Part shown: piece after piece, positions 43,501 through 50,978 of the stretch | Layout of the letters: every line of letters begins with the position of its first letter | Numbering within the stretch: position 1 is the stretch's first letter | Assembly: GCA_942492935.1 (NCBI GenBank) | Contig: OW818654.1 | Span: 620,001 to 684,000 of the forward strand | Length of the DNA: 64,000 nt | Direction: 5' to 3' | Source of the DNA: JANJUO01 sp942492935 | GTDB taxonomy: Bacteria > Bacteroidota > Ignavibacteria > Kapaibacteriales > UBA2268 | Made by a program: the position numbers and the translations under genes | The notes under the pieces: generated by a model | The model's database searches: none | Told to the model about the DNA's origin: nothing | What the model saw: the letters and a program-made list of their open reading frames with translations, nothing else

Positions 43501-43699
43501 AGAATTGCTATTATGGTTTGAAGGGTGGAATCTTTCTTTAAGTCAGGTTAATTACAATAGAACAGGTTATACTGTTCATAATTTTATAGATGTTACAATT
43601 TTAACTGATGATGAATTGAGAGAACAAAAATACTATTCAGATTTAATTAATCCTGCAAATCATTCATCAAAAAAATTGACAATAAAAGCTGAAGCATAA
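40538..43699 (+). CDS. PEP/pyruvate-binding-domain protein with C-terminal nucleotidyltransferase domain
   Basis: The 1053-residue protein has three parts. An N-terminal helical and GAF-like region (about 1-310; 'DERRLINTIADRVGHFLFYS' is typical of a GAF end). A PPDK_N-type ATP-grasp region (about 340-740; 'GKIGGKGAGIFLANKIIEKT', 'NPVIVRSSSLLEDRIGAAFA' and 'TPVDIEFACDGKNLYLLQCR'). A C-terminal MNT-type nucleotidyltransferase domain (from about 950; 'YLFGTVFNETATANSDIDFI', with the G[ST]-x-D-x-D pattern). The usual swivelling phosphohistidine domain of PEP synthase is not evident. It probably binds ATP and PEP or pyruvate but its reaction is unknown. Confidence 0.8.
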   Translation: MNSQTKPIELIVKSLEERAKELSCLYSIEEVLHQKDLSFEEYIYHLLEKIPLGFQFTDNCRAKIVIEDVIYQPTDFVETPWFIEANIEEYDEHYGTVSVYYLKEFQTYNEGPFLSDERRLINTIADRVGHFLFYSKMKEIYSDNNENEQSKPEWMIVLDMLKKTDQNLFSVLSRKMLNHLFCKGINESRQLFVRLGSTVDFDKPVGEINRPSKKQVLQQSFKFGLEIYQLASNYFGDTEIMSRIQKWIYEEKSHHLIKALANQNTPLSEVFDALRRYYQLNPGYDVKSTPTRQGIKVALIRRFLTDQLDFIEIAKNFLDVDDFWDLLQNMIFPPESHGKIGGKGAGIFLANKIIEKTTEFSPLLESVKLPKTWYITSDGLMNFMYYNNMEDVIEQKYKDIDEIRQEYPHIVQAFKNSQFPLEITNGLSRALDDFGDNPVIVRSSSLLEDRIGAAFAGKYKSLFLANQGTKKQKMEDLMDAIAEVYASTFGPDPIGYRIERGLLDFNEEMGIMIQEVVGTKVGKYFFPAFAGVAFSFNEFRWSPRIKREDGLIRMVCGLGTRSVDRIGDDFPILIAPGNPNLRVNLTFQEVVGYAPKYIDVINVETNTFDTISIKQLISEVGNAIPMLNDLFSIIDGHHIKKPVGLGIDTKQHDIIVTFDNLVNRTKYLEQIKIMLSELKDKLDTPVDIEFACDGKNLYLLQCRPQSTNENQSVALPTDIPANKTIFTANKYISNGKVPAIYYIVYVDPIKYSEVESLDDLIDIGVAVGKLNKVLPKKTFILMGPGRWGSRDDIRLGVRITYSDIHNTAVLIEIARKKGNYVPDLSFGTHFFQDLVEAGIRYIPLYPDSDGVVFNQEFFQTTDNILTRFLPEYAHLNDVLKVINVRESTGGQALRILMNADEDKAMAILADDSMVIKYSDSAAMTYDSHYDEPLQWRKRMAESIGLQLDGKRFGVKGFYLFGTVFNETATANSDIDFIVHFAGNDIQKRELLLWFEGWNLSLSQVNYNRTGYTVHNFIDVTILTDDELREQKYYSDLINPANHSSKKLTIKAEA

Positions 43700-43744
43700 A
43701 TATTTTTTTCAATTTGTGGATATTGGACAGTTAAATGTATAGAA

Positions 43745-43835
43745 TTTTGTATATTACGATGCTTTTGGAATGCTGAGGGATGATGATGTGAGAGATAAGA
43801 ATGCAACTATTTCTGCGTAGGAAGGAAGAGGGAAT
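43745..43835 (+). pseudogene. RHS tip remnant C1 (array III)
   Basis: The plus strand reads YYDAFGMLRDDDVRDKNATI then SA and a stop. Compared with the full tip it lacks the segment between FGML and NGML, as if the two 'GxATGCTG' sites of the tip had recombined. The tail DKNATISA is shared with 48666-48690. It opens the third array, 45 bases after the PEP-protein stop. Confidence 0.75.
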
Positions 43836-43913
43836 AGCTATTAATTCAAATAAAATTATGATATAATTGTTTATAGCATTGTGATTTTAGAATCTATTAC
43901 AAAGGATTTTGGT

Positions 43914-44150
43914 ATGCCTGAAGTTTTTAGAAATGAAGGATTTGTATTTTTCTTTTATGCCAATGAAGGTAATGAGCCAATGCATATACATGTAAGAAAA
44001 GCTGGAGGTTACGCAAAGTTTTGGTTGATGCCACTCGAACTTGATTCTTCAAAAGGATTAAAATCATCAGATTTGATGAAAGCAGAAAATATGATTATAA
44101 ATAATTTGGATAAAATTAAGGAGAAATGGTATAATGTATTTGGATATTAA
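43914..44150 (+). CDS. DUF4160 family protein, copy 1
   Basis: I start at the ATG at 43914 (MPEVFRNEGF) with an AAAGGA box 7 bases upstream; a GTG earlier has none. The 78-residue protein has 'FVFFFYANEGNEPMHIHVRK' and ends 'EKWYNVFGY', a short, divergent DUF4160 member. It overlaps the DUF2442 gene by 17 bases. An identical copy is at 48794-49030. Confidence 0.85.
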   Translation: MPEVFRNEGFVFFFYANEGNEPMHIHVRKAGGYAKFWLMPLELDSSKGLKSSDLMKAENMIINNLDKIKEKWYNVFGY

Positions 44151-44379
44151 ATATGAGGTTCAAGCTGATAAAGTATTTGTGGATAATCGAATTGTTTGTA
44201 TTAAGTTGAAAAATAATTCTGAATTTAGATTCCCTGCGGAGAATAGCAAAAAGTTAGCAAAAGCAACAGATAAACAATTATCAAATGTTGAATTGATTTG
44301 CGATGGTACTGGACTTCATTGGGAAGAACTTGATGAAGACTTATCAATAAGTGGTATTCTTGATGGTCGATTTGGATAA
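44134..44379 (+). CDS. DUF2442 family protein, copy 1
   Basis: The 81-residue protein ('KVFVDNRIVCIKLKNNSEFR', 'LICDGTGLHWEELDEDLSIS') is the partner of the preceding gene. It ends 'GILDGRFG', so only a short spacer separates its stop codon from the next RHS tip (44389). An identical copy is at 49014-49259. Confidence 0.85.
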   Translation: MYLDIKYEVQADKVFVDNRIVCIKLKNNSEFRFPAENSKKLAKATDKQLSNVELICDGTGLHWEELDEDLSISGILDGRFG

Positions 44380-44388
44380 TCAACAATA

Positions 44389-44450
44389 CGCCACTCCCGA
44401 CTACCGCTTCGGCTTCAATGGAATGCTGCGGGATGATGATGTGAGAGAGG
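44389..44450 (+). pseudogene. RHS tip remnant C2 (array III)
   Basis: The plus strand reads ATPDYRFGFNGMLRDDDVRE, then a stop after about one further residue. The coding of the tip is intact here. It begins less than 15 bases after the DUF2442 stop codon, showing how tightly tips and cassettes are joined. Confidence 0.8.
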
Positions 44451-44490
44451 GATAAGTTAATAGTTATAATTCAAAGAAATGGAAAAAATA

Positions 44491-44519
44491 CCCCCTTAGG
44501 CAATTTAGCTAAGAGGGTT
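44491..44519 (-). terminator. Terminator after the TPR/transglutaminase gene
   Basis: On the minus strand CCCTCTTAG and CTAAGGGGG are separated by a loop of about 8 bases, followed by TATTTTTTCC. It lies 45 bases after the 44564 stop codon. Confidence 0.7.
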
Positions 44520-44563
44520 GCAATTTGATTTCATGTTGTATTTTAAAGAAATAATATTATCAA

Positions 44564-47500
44564 TTACTTTGATTTTAGCAAAAGTTGAGTCTTATCATTT
44601 TTTACCACTACATTCATAAATTCTTTAAATTTTGAAAAATTTGCAGCAGGGGCATAATCTTTTTTAATTTCCAATTTTCTAGAAATTAAAAGTTTTTGAT
44701 TTTGGAGGTTGAAAGTAAGTTGGTAATTGCCAAAATCAGAACTATAATCAATATTCTTGGGTATTTCTATAAATATTTTATTATCTGGAATAATAATTGT
44801 CATATTTTCCAGAGCAATATCAACATCAAATAAATCCAAAATATCTATATCGTATTCACGTTCATCTGTTGATAGAGCATCAATAGGGCTGACTAAATCT
44901 GAAAATGGGATTACAAAACTTGACATTGAACCAATTGAATTGTAGGGATCTATAGCTTTATAAGTATAGTTGTATGTAACGGAATCTCCAATAGTTGACA
45001 GATTTTCATCAAATTTAAAGCTAATTAGCTTCATATTGTGTAAATCACTTCCAATTGCTCTGGCTAATTTTTCTTCTCTTTCTTTGTCAGTGATATCTCT
45101 GTAGGAAGATCTTGAATTGAATGCTTCATTACCACATTTTAAAGTTTTTTTGGTAACTGTAAATTCATTTTCTTGAATCTCTACCACAGATTGTCTTGTA
45201 ATTAAGTTTTGGTTTCTATTTTTTGGATATAATAGTGTTAGTTCAGATTTAATATTTGGGTTTATTTCAAGAGTTAAGCAACCAGTTAGATTATAGCCAA
45301 TTGCACCAAATGGAAGTTTGTCGGAAGTAAGCTCTACATAATATTTAATTCCATTAACTGTAACGGTTGCTATAGCATGGTTAAAAAGAATAGAAGGTAA
45401 TTTGAGGTACTTTCTTCCATAATCACGAGTACTCACCAAAACTATGTTGCTATTAACACCGATTTCTGAACAAAGAGATACAAAAAGTGTCGAAACATCC
45501 TTGCAATCCCCAATTCTCGAATTAATAACACTTGATGATTTTTGGGGAATAATTCCACTTTGTCTAAATGAAACGTAGCTATATCTTATATTGTTGACTA
45601 TGTAAGTGTAAATCTCTTTTAATGCAGTTAAAGTATCTTTAGGTACTCCATTTGGAAAAATATCCTTTATTACTTCTCTAGTTTCAAAGGTAGATTTAGC
45701 TTTTGAATGATATAAACTATAATACCATTTATTAATTGTATTCCATTCAGGAATAGATGAGATTTCAATGCTTTCAGAGAATTCAGAGGATGCAGGCGAA
45801 TATTTTTCTTGTTTAGCGGCTTCTCCATCTTTCTTAGTCCATTTATAACTTTTCCAATCTTCAAAGTCACTAATTTGAGGTTTATTATCTCCATTGTGAT
45901 AAAAATATGAAAATTTTTCATCTTTGGGAATTAGAATTGTAAAATTCTTTTCTAAAAGAGGATAAGAATATTCCAGAGTTTGTCTATCCCAAAAGTATTT
46001 AGATAAGGATCCAATATTATAATTTCTTATACTATATATTACGGCAATAGCATCTCCAACTTCAAGGTTAGTAAATACTATATGAGAACCATCTATTTCG
46101 GGCTTGATTATACTTCCATTTTTTTTCAATACTTCAGCTTTTTCAATTCTATATTCTTGATTGGAGTAATAAGAAACATAATATTCTTTGAGTAAATCAA
46201 TTCCTTCAGCATTTAATGCTTGAATGAGGACATAGTTCTTTTCTTCGTAAGCACTACCACCATAGACCACACTCTGAACTTCTTCCCTTAGAAATGCAAC
46301 ATTATTTCCCTTACCAATATATTTTTCTTTATTTTCTTCATATATTGCATTCAAATCAGGAGTAGGCAAATATTCAAATATTGGTTTTTTATTTTCAAGT
46401 CTTCTCAATTTTTCTCTAACTGTATAATGATAAGGATTAAGATTAAGTGCTTTTTTGTAAGTATCTTTTGCTTTATCAATTTCACCCAATTCTTTGTATG
46501 CATTTCCTAATTCATGGTGATAAGCAGCAACGTATGGGGCAAATTTTAAACTTTCAAGAAAGTATTTAATAGCATCTTTAAATTCTCCTTTATCAAAATT
46601 TAAAATGGCAATTTTATAAATAGGTGATAAGTCATCTGGATTCTCTTCCGATAGCTCTTCCATCAAATTAGTATAAGCTGAAATTTTTCCTGCATCAATA
46701 TACATTTTAGCAAGTTCATCAATTAAATCTGAATTTCTAAATTTATCAACATAATTTTCAATAATTTTTAATGCTGTGAAGATATCCTTTTTAACATCCT
46801 TCTCGATAATGAATTTATAATTGAAAATTTCGGATGAGTAAGGATATTGTTCATAAGCATTATCAATCATATTGATAAGATTATCAAATTCCTTTTTTGC
46901 AATTGAAAGTTTAATTTTTGATGATAAAACACGCTCTTTATTCTTGCTTACTTTGTCTAACTTATCTATATATTCATGTGCTTTATCAAATTGTCCATTA
47001 TTAATTGCTTCATTAAAAAGATCGAAAAGTGCTAAAGGAATTAAATTAGCATTTTTCTTGATTTTTTCAAAAACTCTACTATAGTCAGTGCGATTCTTAA
47101 GGATATAGTAAACCTGCATCAATTGATATAATATATAAGAAGATTCGGGAGCTAATTTTATTGCTTTATCTAATATCTCTAATGCATGAGAAGTTTTACT
47201 ATTTATAAGATAACAATTAGCTAACAACATGTAATTATTTAAGTTCCCCGGGTTTGCATTAATTTCCTTGATGAAGTGGTCTTCAGCAAAATTCGAATGC
47301 ATTGTAAGATCTTCCCCATTTAATTTTGGATAGTTATAATATGTAGTTGAAAAAGTTAAGTTATCAACTGGATTTCCATTATTATCTGTTATTCTCACAA
47401 TAAAGTTATTGTAATTTATTTCACTATTCCCCACTTGAAGCACTATCCTGTTGTTACCAGCAATTAAATTTATTGGTGAGATATAGGTATCAAGACCATT

Positions 47501-48310
47501 ATTACGTTCTTCTGATTCTGAGATTACCAATTTATCATTTACCCAAACTTTCAGCGACCCCGATGTACCAACTCTAATTTGTCCATTGATATTATTCGGT
47601 GATTTGCAGAATGTTTGAGCGTATATGATTGAATTACGAGCAATAAAATAATTAGCCAAATTTACCCATCTTCCTTTAAATGGCTTTACAATATCAAACC
47701 ATTTTACTTCTGCTCCATTCTTATCGGTAAACACATAATCAGGTTCGGGATGGTTAATAACACCGAAATCTAAATCAAAACCACTTTCGGATATATTTTC
47801 AAAACTACCAACTACCTGCCAATCATAAATTGCTCTTATCATATTTCCGTACTCGACTGCCTTGTCAATATCACCTTTAAATTTGTAATCTTTTGAGAGA
47901 TATTCAATTAGCCAAACTTTGTTTGTACTATTCAACTTATTAGTTTGAAGTAGATTTTCAAAAAGTTCTATCAACTCATCATTGTCATAACTTGGAATTG
48001 AAGTTATAGAATTTGAAATAAATAAACTGAAAAAAAATGGATTAATATCTTGTTCTGAATTAAAGATTTCCTTGAATAAACCTATAGATTGTTTGTAATC
48101 ATTAGAAATATCACTAATTATTGACATCAATATCAACGCATCAGTTCTATCTTTGTTAGGTGAGTTGATGATTTTCTCACACTCTGTGTATGAGTCTTTA
48201 AAATTATTGATTTTAAACAATTCCCATGCTTTGTTTATATCGGACCTAACCTCTAAGGTTACTAAAAGAATCAAAGCAAAAAAGGATAAAATAAAAGTTT
48301 TACTGAACAT
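44564..48310 (-). CDS. DUF3857/transglutaminase-like protein with TPR repeats
   Basis: The 1248-residue protein has a signal segment (SKTFILSFFALILLVTLEVRS), a region of TPR units ('PESSYILYQLMQVYYILKN', 'ADAAYHHELGNAYKELG' type and 'KDTYKKALNLNPYHYTVREKL'), a DUF3857 domain and a transglutaminase-like domain with catalytic Cys in 'SRIGDCKDVSTLF' (about residue 937), His in 'LFNHAIATV' and Asp in 'ELTSDKLPF'. All three residues are present, so it may be an active periplasmic peptidase or crosslinker. It lies on the opposite strand between two identical cassettes of the third array. Confidence 0.85.
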   Translation of the reverse strand: MFSKTFILSFFALILLVTLEVRSDINKAWELFKINNFKDSYTECEKIINSPNKDRTDALILMSIISDISNDYKQSIGLFKEIFNSEQDINPFFFSLFISNSITSIPSYDNDELIELFENLLQTNKLNSTNKVWLIEYLSKDYKFKGDIDKAVEYGNMIRAIYDWQVVGSFENISESGFDLDFGVINHPEPDYVFTDKNGAEVKWFDIVKPFKGRWVNLANYFIARNSIIYAQTFCKSPNNINGQIRVGTSGSLKVWVNDKLVISESEERNNGLDTYISPINLIAGNNRIVLQVGNSEINYNNFIVRITDNNGNPVDNLTFSTTYYNYPKLNGEDLTMHSNFAEDHFIKEINANPGNLNNYMLLANCYLINSKTSHALEILDKAIKLAPESSYILYQLMQVYYILKNRTDYSRVFEKIKKNANLIPLALFDLFNEAINNGQFDKAHEYIDKLDKVSKNKERVLSSKIKLSIAKKEFDNLINMIDNAYEQYPYSSEIFNYKFIIEKDVKKDIFTALKIIENYVDKFRNSDLIDELAKMYIDAGKISAYTNLMEELSEENPDDLSPIYKIAILNFDKGEFKDAIKYFLESLKFAPYVAAYHHELGNAYKELGEIDKAKDTYKKALNLNPYHYTVREKLRRLENKKPIFEYLPTPDLNAIYEENKEKYIGKGNNVAFLREEVQSVVYGGSAYEEKNYVLIQALNAEGIDLLKEYYVSYYSNQEYRIEKAEVLKKNGSIIKPEIDGSHIVFTNLEVGDAIAVIYSIRNYNIGSLSKYFWDRQTLEYSYPLLEKNFTILIPKDEKFSYFYHNGDNKPQISDFEDWKSYKWTKKDGEAAKQEKYSPASSEFSESIEISSIPEWNTINKWYYSLYHSKAKSTFETREVIKDIFPNGVPKDTLTALKEIYTYIVNNIRYSYVSFRQSGIIPQKSSSVINSRIGDCKDVSTLFVSLCSEIGVNSNIVLVSTRDYGRKYLKLPSILFNHAIATVTVNGIKYYVELTSDKLPFGAIGYNLTGCLTLEINPNIKSELTLLYPKNRNQNLITRQSVVEIQENEFTVTKKTLKCGNEAFNSRSSYRDITDKEREEKLARAIGSDLHNMKLISFKFDENLSTIGDSVTYNYTYKAIDPYNSIGSMSSFVIPFSDLVSPIDALSTDEREYDIDILDLFDVDIALENMTIIIPDNKIFIEIPKNIDYSSDFGNYQLTFNLQNQKLLISRKLEIKKDYAPAANFSKFKEFMNVVVKNDKTQLLLKSK

Positions 48311-48571
48311 AAGTTTATTAAATTAGTTAAAAATACAAAATTATGAAATTATTTTAATATTATACTATGTTTATTTCAATGAAATTAATCTTATTCTGAT
48401 ATATTTATCAAATAGTTTGTTGTTTTTTCTTTGATTTTCCTATCTTTTATTCAACTCTTAATTAACATTTTATTTACCTACCGTGGAAATGAAAAGTTGG
48501 AAGAAACTGACTATAGAGTTAATTTCATTGTACATCTTCATGAAATTAATATCTAAACTTGAAAAAGACTT

Positions 48572-48690
48572 CAATTACTATGCTTTTGGTATGCTGATAC
48601 CCAGCTTCTTCTCCAACGCCACTCCCGACTTCCGCTTCGGCTCAATGGAATGCTGAGGGATGATGATGTGAGAGATAAGAATGCAACTAT
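48572..48690 (+). pseudogene. RHS tip remnant C3 (array III)
   Basis: The plus strand encodes FNYYAFGMLIPSFFSNATPD then FRFG and, after one lost base in GGCTTCAATGG, a shifted NGMLRDDDVRDKNATISA. It is a longer tip than C1, with the same frameshift that occurs in C5. The end of this tip is the start of the repeated 679-bp segment. Confidence 0.8.
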
Positions 48691-48793
48691 TTCTGCGGAG
48701 GAAGGAAGAGGGAATAGCTATTAATTCAAATAAAATTATGATATAATTGTTTATAGCATTGTGATTTTAGAATCTATTACAAAGGATTTTGGT

Positions 48794-49030
48794 ATGCCTG
48801 AAGTTTTTAGAAATGAAGGATTTGTATTTTTCTTTTATGCCAATGAAGGTAATGAGCCAATGCATATACATGTAAGAAAAGCTGGAGGTTACGCAAAGTT
48901 TTGGTTGATGCCACTCGAACTTGATTCTTCAAAAGGATTAAAATCATCAGATTTGATGAAAGCAGAAAATATGATTATAAATAATTTGGATAAAATTAAG
49001 GAGAAATGGTATAATGTATTTGGATATTAA
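48794..49030 (+). CDS. DUF4160 family protein, copy 2
   Basis: The protein is identical to 43914-44150, with the same AAAGGA box and overlap with DUF2442. Two identical copies in the same genome region are redundant, so one or both are likely recent. Confidence 0.85.
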   Translation: MPEVFRNEGFVFFFYANEGNEPMHIHVRKAGGYAKFWLMPLELDSSKGLKSSDLMKAENMIINNLDKIKEKWYNVFGY

Positions 49031-49259
49031 ATATGAGGTTCAAGCTGATAAAGTATTTGTGGATAATCGAATTGTTTGTATTAAGTTGAAAAATAATTCT
49101 GAATTTAGATTCCCTGCGGAGAATAGCAAAAAGTTAGCAAAAGCAACAGATAAACAATTATCAAATGTTGAATTGATTTGCGATGGTACTGGACTTCATT
49201 GGGAAGAACTTGATGAAGACTTATCAATAAGTGGTATTCTTGATGGTCGATTTGGATAA
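49014..49259 (+). CDS. DUF2442 family protein, copy 2
   Basis: This 81-residue protein is identical to that at 44134-44379. It is followed immediately by RHS tip C4 and then by the HigB-type pair. Confidence 0.85.
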   Translation: MYLDIKYEVQADKVFVDNRIVCIKLKNNSEFRFPAENSKKLAKATDKQLSNVELICDGTGLHWEELDEDLSISGILDGRFG

Positions 49260-49261
49260 TC

Positions 49262-49327
49262 AACAATACGCCACTCCCGACTACCGCTTCGGCTTCAATG
49301 GAATGCTGCGGGATGATGATGTGAAAA
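49262..49327 (+). pseudogene. RHS tip remnant C4 (array III)
   Basis: The plus strand reads ATPDYRFGFNGMLRDDDV then a stop caused by TGA directly after GATGTG. The DNA equals the start of C2 and then diverges at the end of the repeat. The HigB-type gene starts about 45 bases later. Confidence 0.75.
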
Positions 49328-49369
49328 AACAATTATCCAAAATTGACAATATTTTTATAAATTTGTATT

Positions 49370-49708
49370 ATGTATAGAGCAATTTTTGCAGAATATAATG
49401 ATAAAATTCCTATGAGGGAATTTATAGAAACTCTTTCTTTACAAGAGAAGGCAGAACTTATGGCGTTTATTGATAAGTTGATAGAATTAAAAAATAATAA
49501 CAATAGAATTTCTGAAAAATTGTCTAAGTCCCTTAAGGATGGTATCTTTGAATTAAGAGTTTCTCACTTGAACAGAATATCTCGGAGTTTATATTTTTAT
49601 CAAAAGGATAAAACGATTGTTTTTACACATGGATTTATAAAAAAACAAGATAAAACACCAAATTCCGAAATTGAAAAAGCAATAAAAATTAGAAAAATTA
49701 TAGGTTGA
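49370..49708 (+). CDS. HigB/Gp49-type toxin
   Basis: The 112-residue protein has the phage Gp49-like/HigB layout: 'MYRAIFAEYNDKIPMREFIE', 'ISEKLSKSLKDGIFELRVSH', 'RISRSLYFYQKDKTIVFTHGF' and 'KKQDKTPNSEIEKAIKIRKI'. Members are RelE-fold mRNA interferases. The catalytic surface is not clear from the sequence alone, but the core is complete. It precedes its antitoxin, the reverse toxin-first order usual for HigBA. Confidence 0.8.
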   Translation: MYRAIFAEYNDKIPMREFIETLSLQEKAELMAFIDKLIELKNNNNRISEKLSKSLKDGIFELRVSHLNRISRSLYFYQKDKTIVFTHGFIKKQDKTPNSEIEKAIKIRKIIG

Positions 49709-49710
49709 AT

Positions 49711-49914
49711 ATGGAAACTAACTTTGAAAAATACCGCAATGAGATGATGCAAAATCCTGAATTTAAAGCATATTATGTTTTAGCTAAGGAAAAACTTAAC
49801 ATGGAATTGATGCTCGATTCAATAGAAGATGCTATTGACAAAAAACAATCTCAATTAACTGTGAAACGTAGGGTTAACAAATTAAAGAAATATGTTGCCG
49901 CAATTTCATTGTAG
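49711..49914 (+). CDS. Antitoxin of the HigB-type pair
   Basis: I start at the ATG at 49711 (METNFEKY). The 67-residue protein is helical ('MMQNPEFKAYYVLAKEKLNM', 'LTVKRRVNKLKKYVAAISL') and its C-terminal part may form a short DNA-binding helix. It follows the toxin by 2 bases. It ends 24 bases before RHS tip C5. Confidence 0.7.
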   Translation: METNFEKYRNEMMQNPEFKAYYVLAKEKLNMELMLDSIEDAIDKKQSQLTVKRRVNKLKKYVAAISL

Positions 49915-49937
49915 ATTTTACGAAATTTACAACACAG

Positions 49938-50065
49938 CCGGAAGAGGTATTCAATTACTATGCTTTTGGTATGCTGATACCCAGCTTCTTCTCCAACGCC
50001 ACTCCCGACTACCGCTTCGGCTCAATGGTGTGCTGAGGGATGATGATGTGAGAGCAAAATTTCCA
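49938..50065 (+). pseudogene. RHS tip remnant C5 (array III)
   Basis: The plus strand encodes PEEVFNYYAFGMLIPSFFSN, ATPDYRFG and then, after a one-base loss (TTCGGCTCAATGG in place of TTCGGCTTCAATGG), a shifted GVLRDDDVRA. The same one-base deletion is found in C3, so C3 and C5 share ancestry after that mutation. Confidence 0.8.
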
Positions 50066-50145
50066 ATAAACTAATATCTTGATGATTCTAAAATAATAAA
50101 AGTAAATAATCGTTTCAAAAGTGTGGTTTATATAAGAGGTTTAAA

Positions 50146-50340
50146 ATGGAGGCGATACTTGTTACTCCAAAAAATATGGAAGAATTTTACATAATAACAG
50201 ATTTTCTTAATAGGAATAAAATTAACAATAATGTTCTTTCAATGGATGAAAAAGAAGATTTTGGATTGTTGCAATTAATGAATGAATCTGATAGAAGTAA
50301 AAAAGTTCCAAGAGAATCCATTATGAAAATATTGGAATAA
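50146..50340 (+). CDS. Antitoxin of the RelE/YafQ-like pair
   Basis: The 64-residue protein (MEAILVTPKNMEEFYIITDF...) has a helix-rich C-terminal part (DEKEDFGLLQLMNESDRSKKV then PRESIMKILE). It is followed after 3 bases by the toxin-like gene. I assign it from position and from similarity in layout to the small antitoxins of the DUF2683/RHH-like type; no DNA-binding motif is certain. Confidence 0.65.
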   Translation: MEAILVTPKNMEEFYIITDFLNRNKINNNVLSMDEKEDFGLLQLMNESDRSKKVPRESIMKILE

Positions 50341-50343
50341 TTT

Positions 50344-50611
50344 ATGGAATTGGTTTTTCTTCATTCATTTGAAGGTGATTTGAAAAAATTAAATGATAAA
50401 TCTTTGATGAAAAAGTTGAAAGAAATTATTATCCTTTTTGAAAATTCAAATAGTTTAAGTGAAATTGATAACATCAAAAAAATCAGAGGTAGTAAGCACG
50501 CTTTTAGAATGAGAGTAAACGACTTTCGATTGGGATTTTTATTATGAAAATGGAATAATTGAACTTTGTCGTTTTGTTCATAGGAAGGACATTTATAAAT
50601 TATTTTCATAA
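50344..50611 (+). pseudogene. RelE/YafQ-like toxin with a one-base insertion
   Basis: The frame from 50344 reads MELVFLHSFEGDLKKLNDKS, IRGSKHAFRMRVNDFRLGF and then a stop. If one T is removed from the run after GGA, it continues YYENGIIELCRFVHRKDIYK LFS to 50611, the standard ending of a RelE/YafQ toxin (RLGFYxE...FVHRKDIY). The lesion is a single extra T in a T-run, so it may be a real mutation or a base-calling error. The antitoxin upstream is intact. Confidence 0.75.
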
Positions 50612-50708
50612 ATTATCATTGTTTTAATTGAGAATGTCATGAACTTTATTAAGCATAATGTTAAATTTTTTACCAACTACCGAAGCACGATATTTGGGAA
50701 CGAAGTTT

Positions 50709-50931
50709 TATGAACTGAAAGACCATCTGGGGAATGTGCGTGTGGTATTGAAGGACTGGAAATTGAATCCGGAATCCGGGGAATACTGGAGTGCCACCTT
50801 TTACGGCACAGATGGATGAGGTATTCAATTACTATGCTTTTGGTATGTTGATACCCGGTTTCTTCTCTAACACCGACCCCGACTACCGCTTCGGCTTCAA
50901 TGGTATGCTCCGAGATGATGAAATTAAATAA
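50709..50931 (+). pseudogene. RHS core and tip remnant C6 (array III)
   Basis: The plus strand encodes ELKDHLGNVRVVLKDWKLNP then ESGEYWSATFYGTDG and, after a frameshift, DEVFNYYAFGMLIPGFFSNT, DPDYRFGFNGMLRDDEIK and a stop. It is the longest 'B' family remnant because it keeps the upstream RHS repeat block 'DHLGNVRVV'. It is clearly richer in G+C than its neighbours. Cassette genes follow within 48 bases. Confidence 0.85.
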
Positions 50932-50978
50932 AATATTTATAAATTTGTAAAGTTTGATATTGAAATTTTTGGTTTGCT

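Larger units (their letters stand above)
43766..44444 (+). repeat. 679-bp direct repeat, copy 1
   Basis: This segment matches 48646-49324 base for base in my reading except at 43818 (T here, G in copy 2). It starts inside one RHS tip and ends inside the next, and contains the DUF4160/DUF2442 pair. The two copies are 4.88 kb apart in the same orientation with the large TPR gene between them on the opposite strand. Such fidelity means a very recent event or continuing gene conversion. Confidence 0.9.
48646..49324 (+). repeat. 679-bp direct repeat, copy 2
   Basis: This is the second copy of the segment at 43766-44444 (one difference seen, at 48698). The right boundary falls at GATGATGATGTGA in the tip (C4); beyond it the two copies differ. 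This puts both repeat boundaries within RHS tips, supporting homologous recombination at the tips. Confidence 0.9.

Noticed and set aside
44564..48310. The TPR/transglutaminase gene considered as transposon cargo between two direct repeats.
   Set aside because: The repeats are RHS tips with a DUF4160/DUF2442 pair, not an insertion sequence; no transposase or terminal inverted repeats are seen.
49105..49332. Minus-strand frame over the DUF2442 copy and RHS tip.
   Set aside because: No conserved motif and it lies opposite a conserved gene; the equivalent frame is not open through the first repeat copy's end in the same way.
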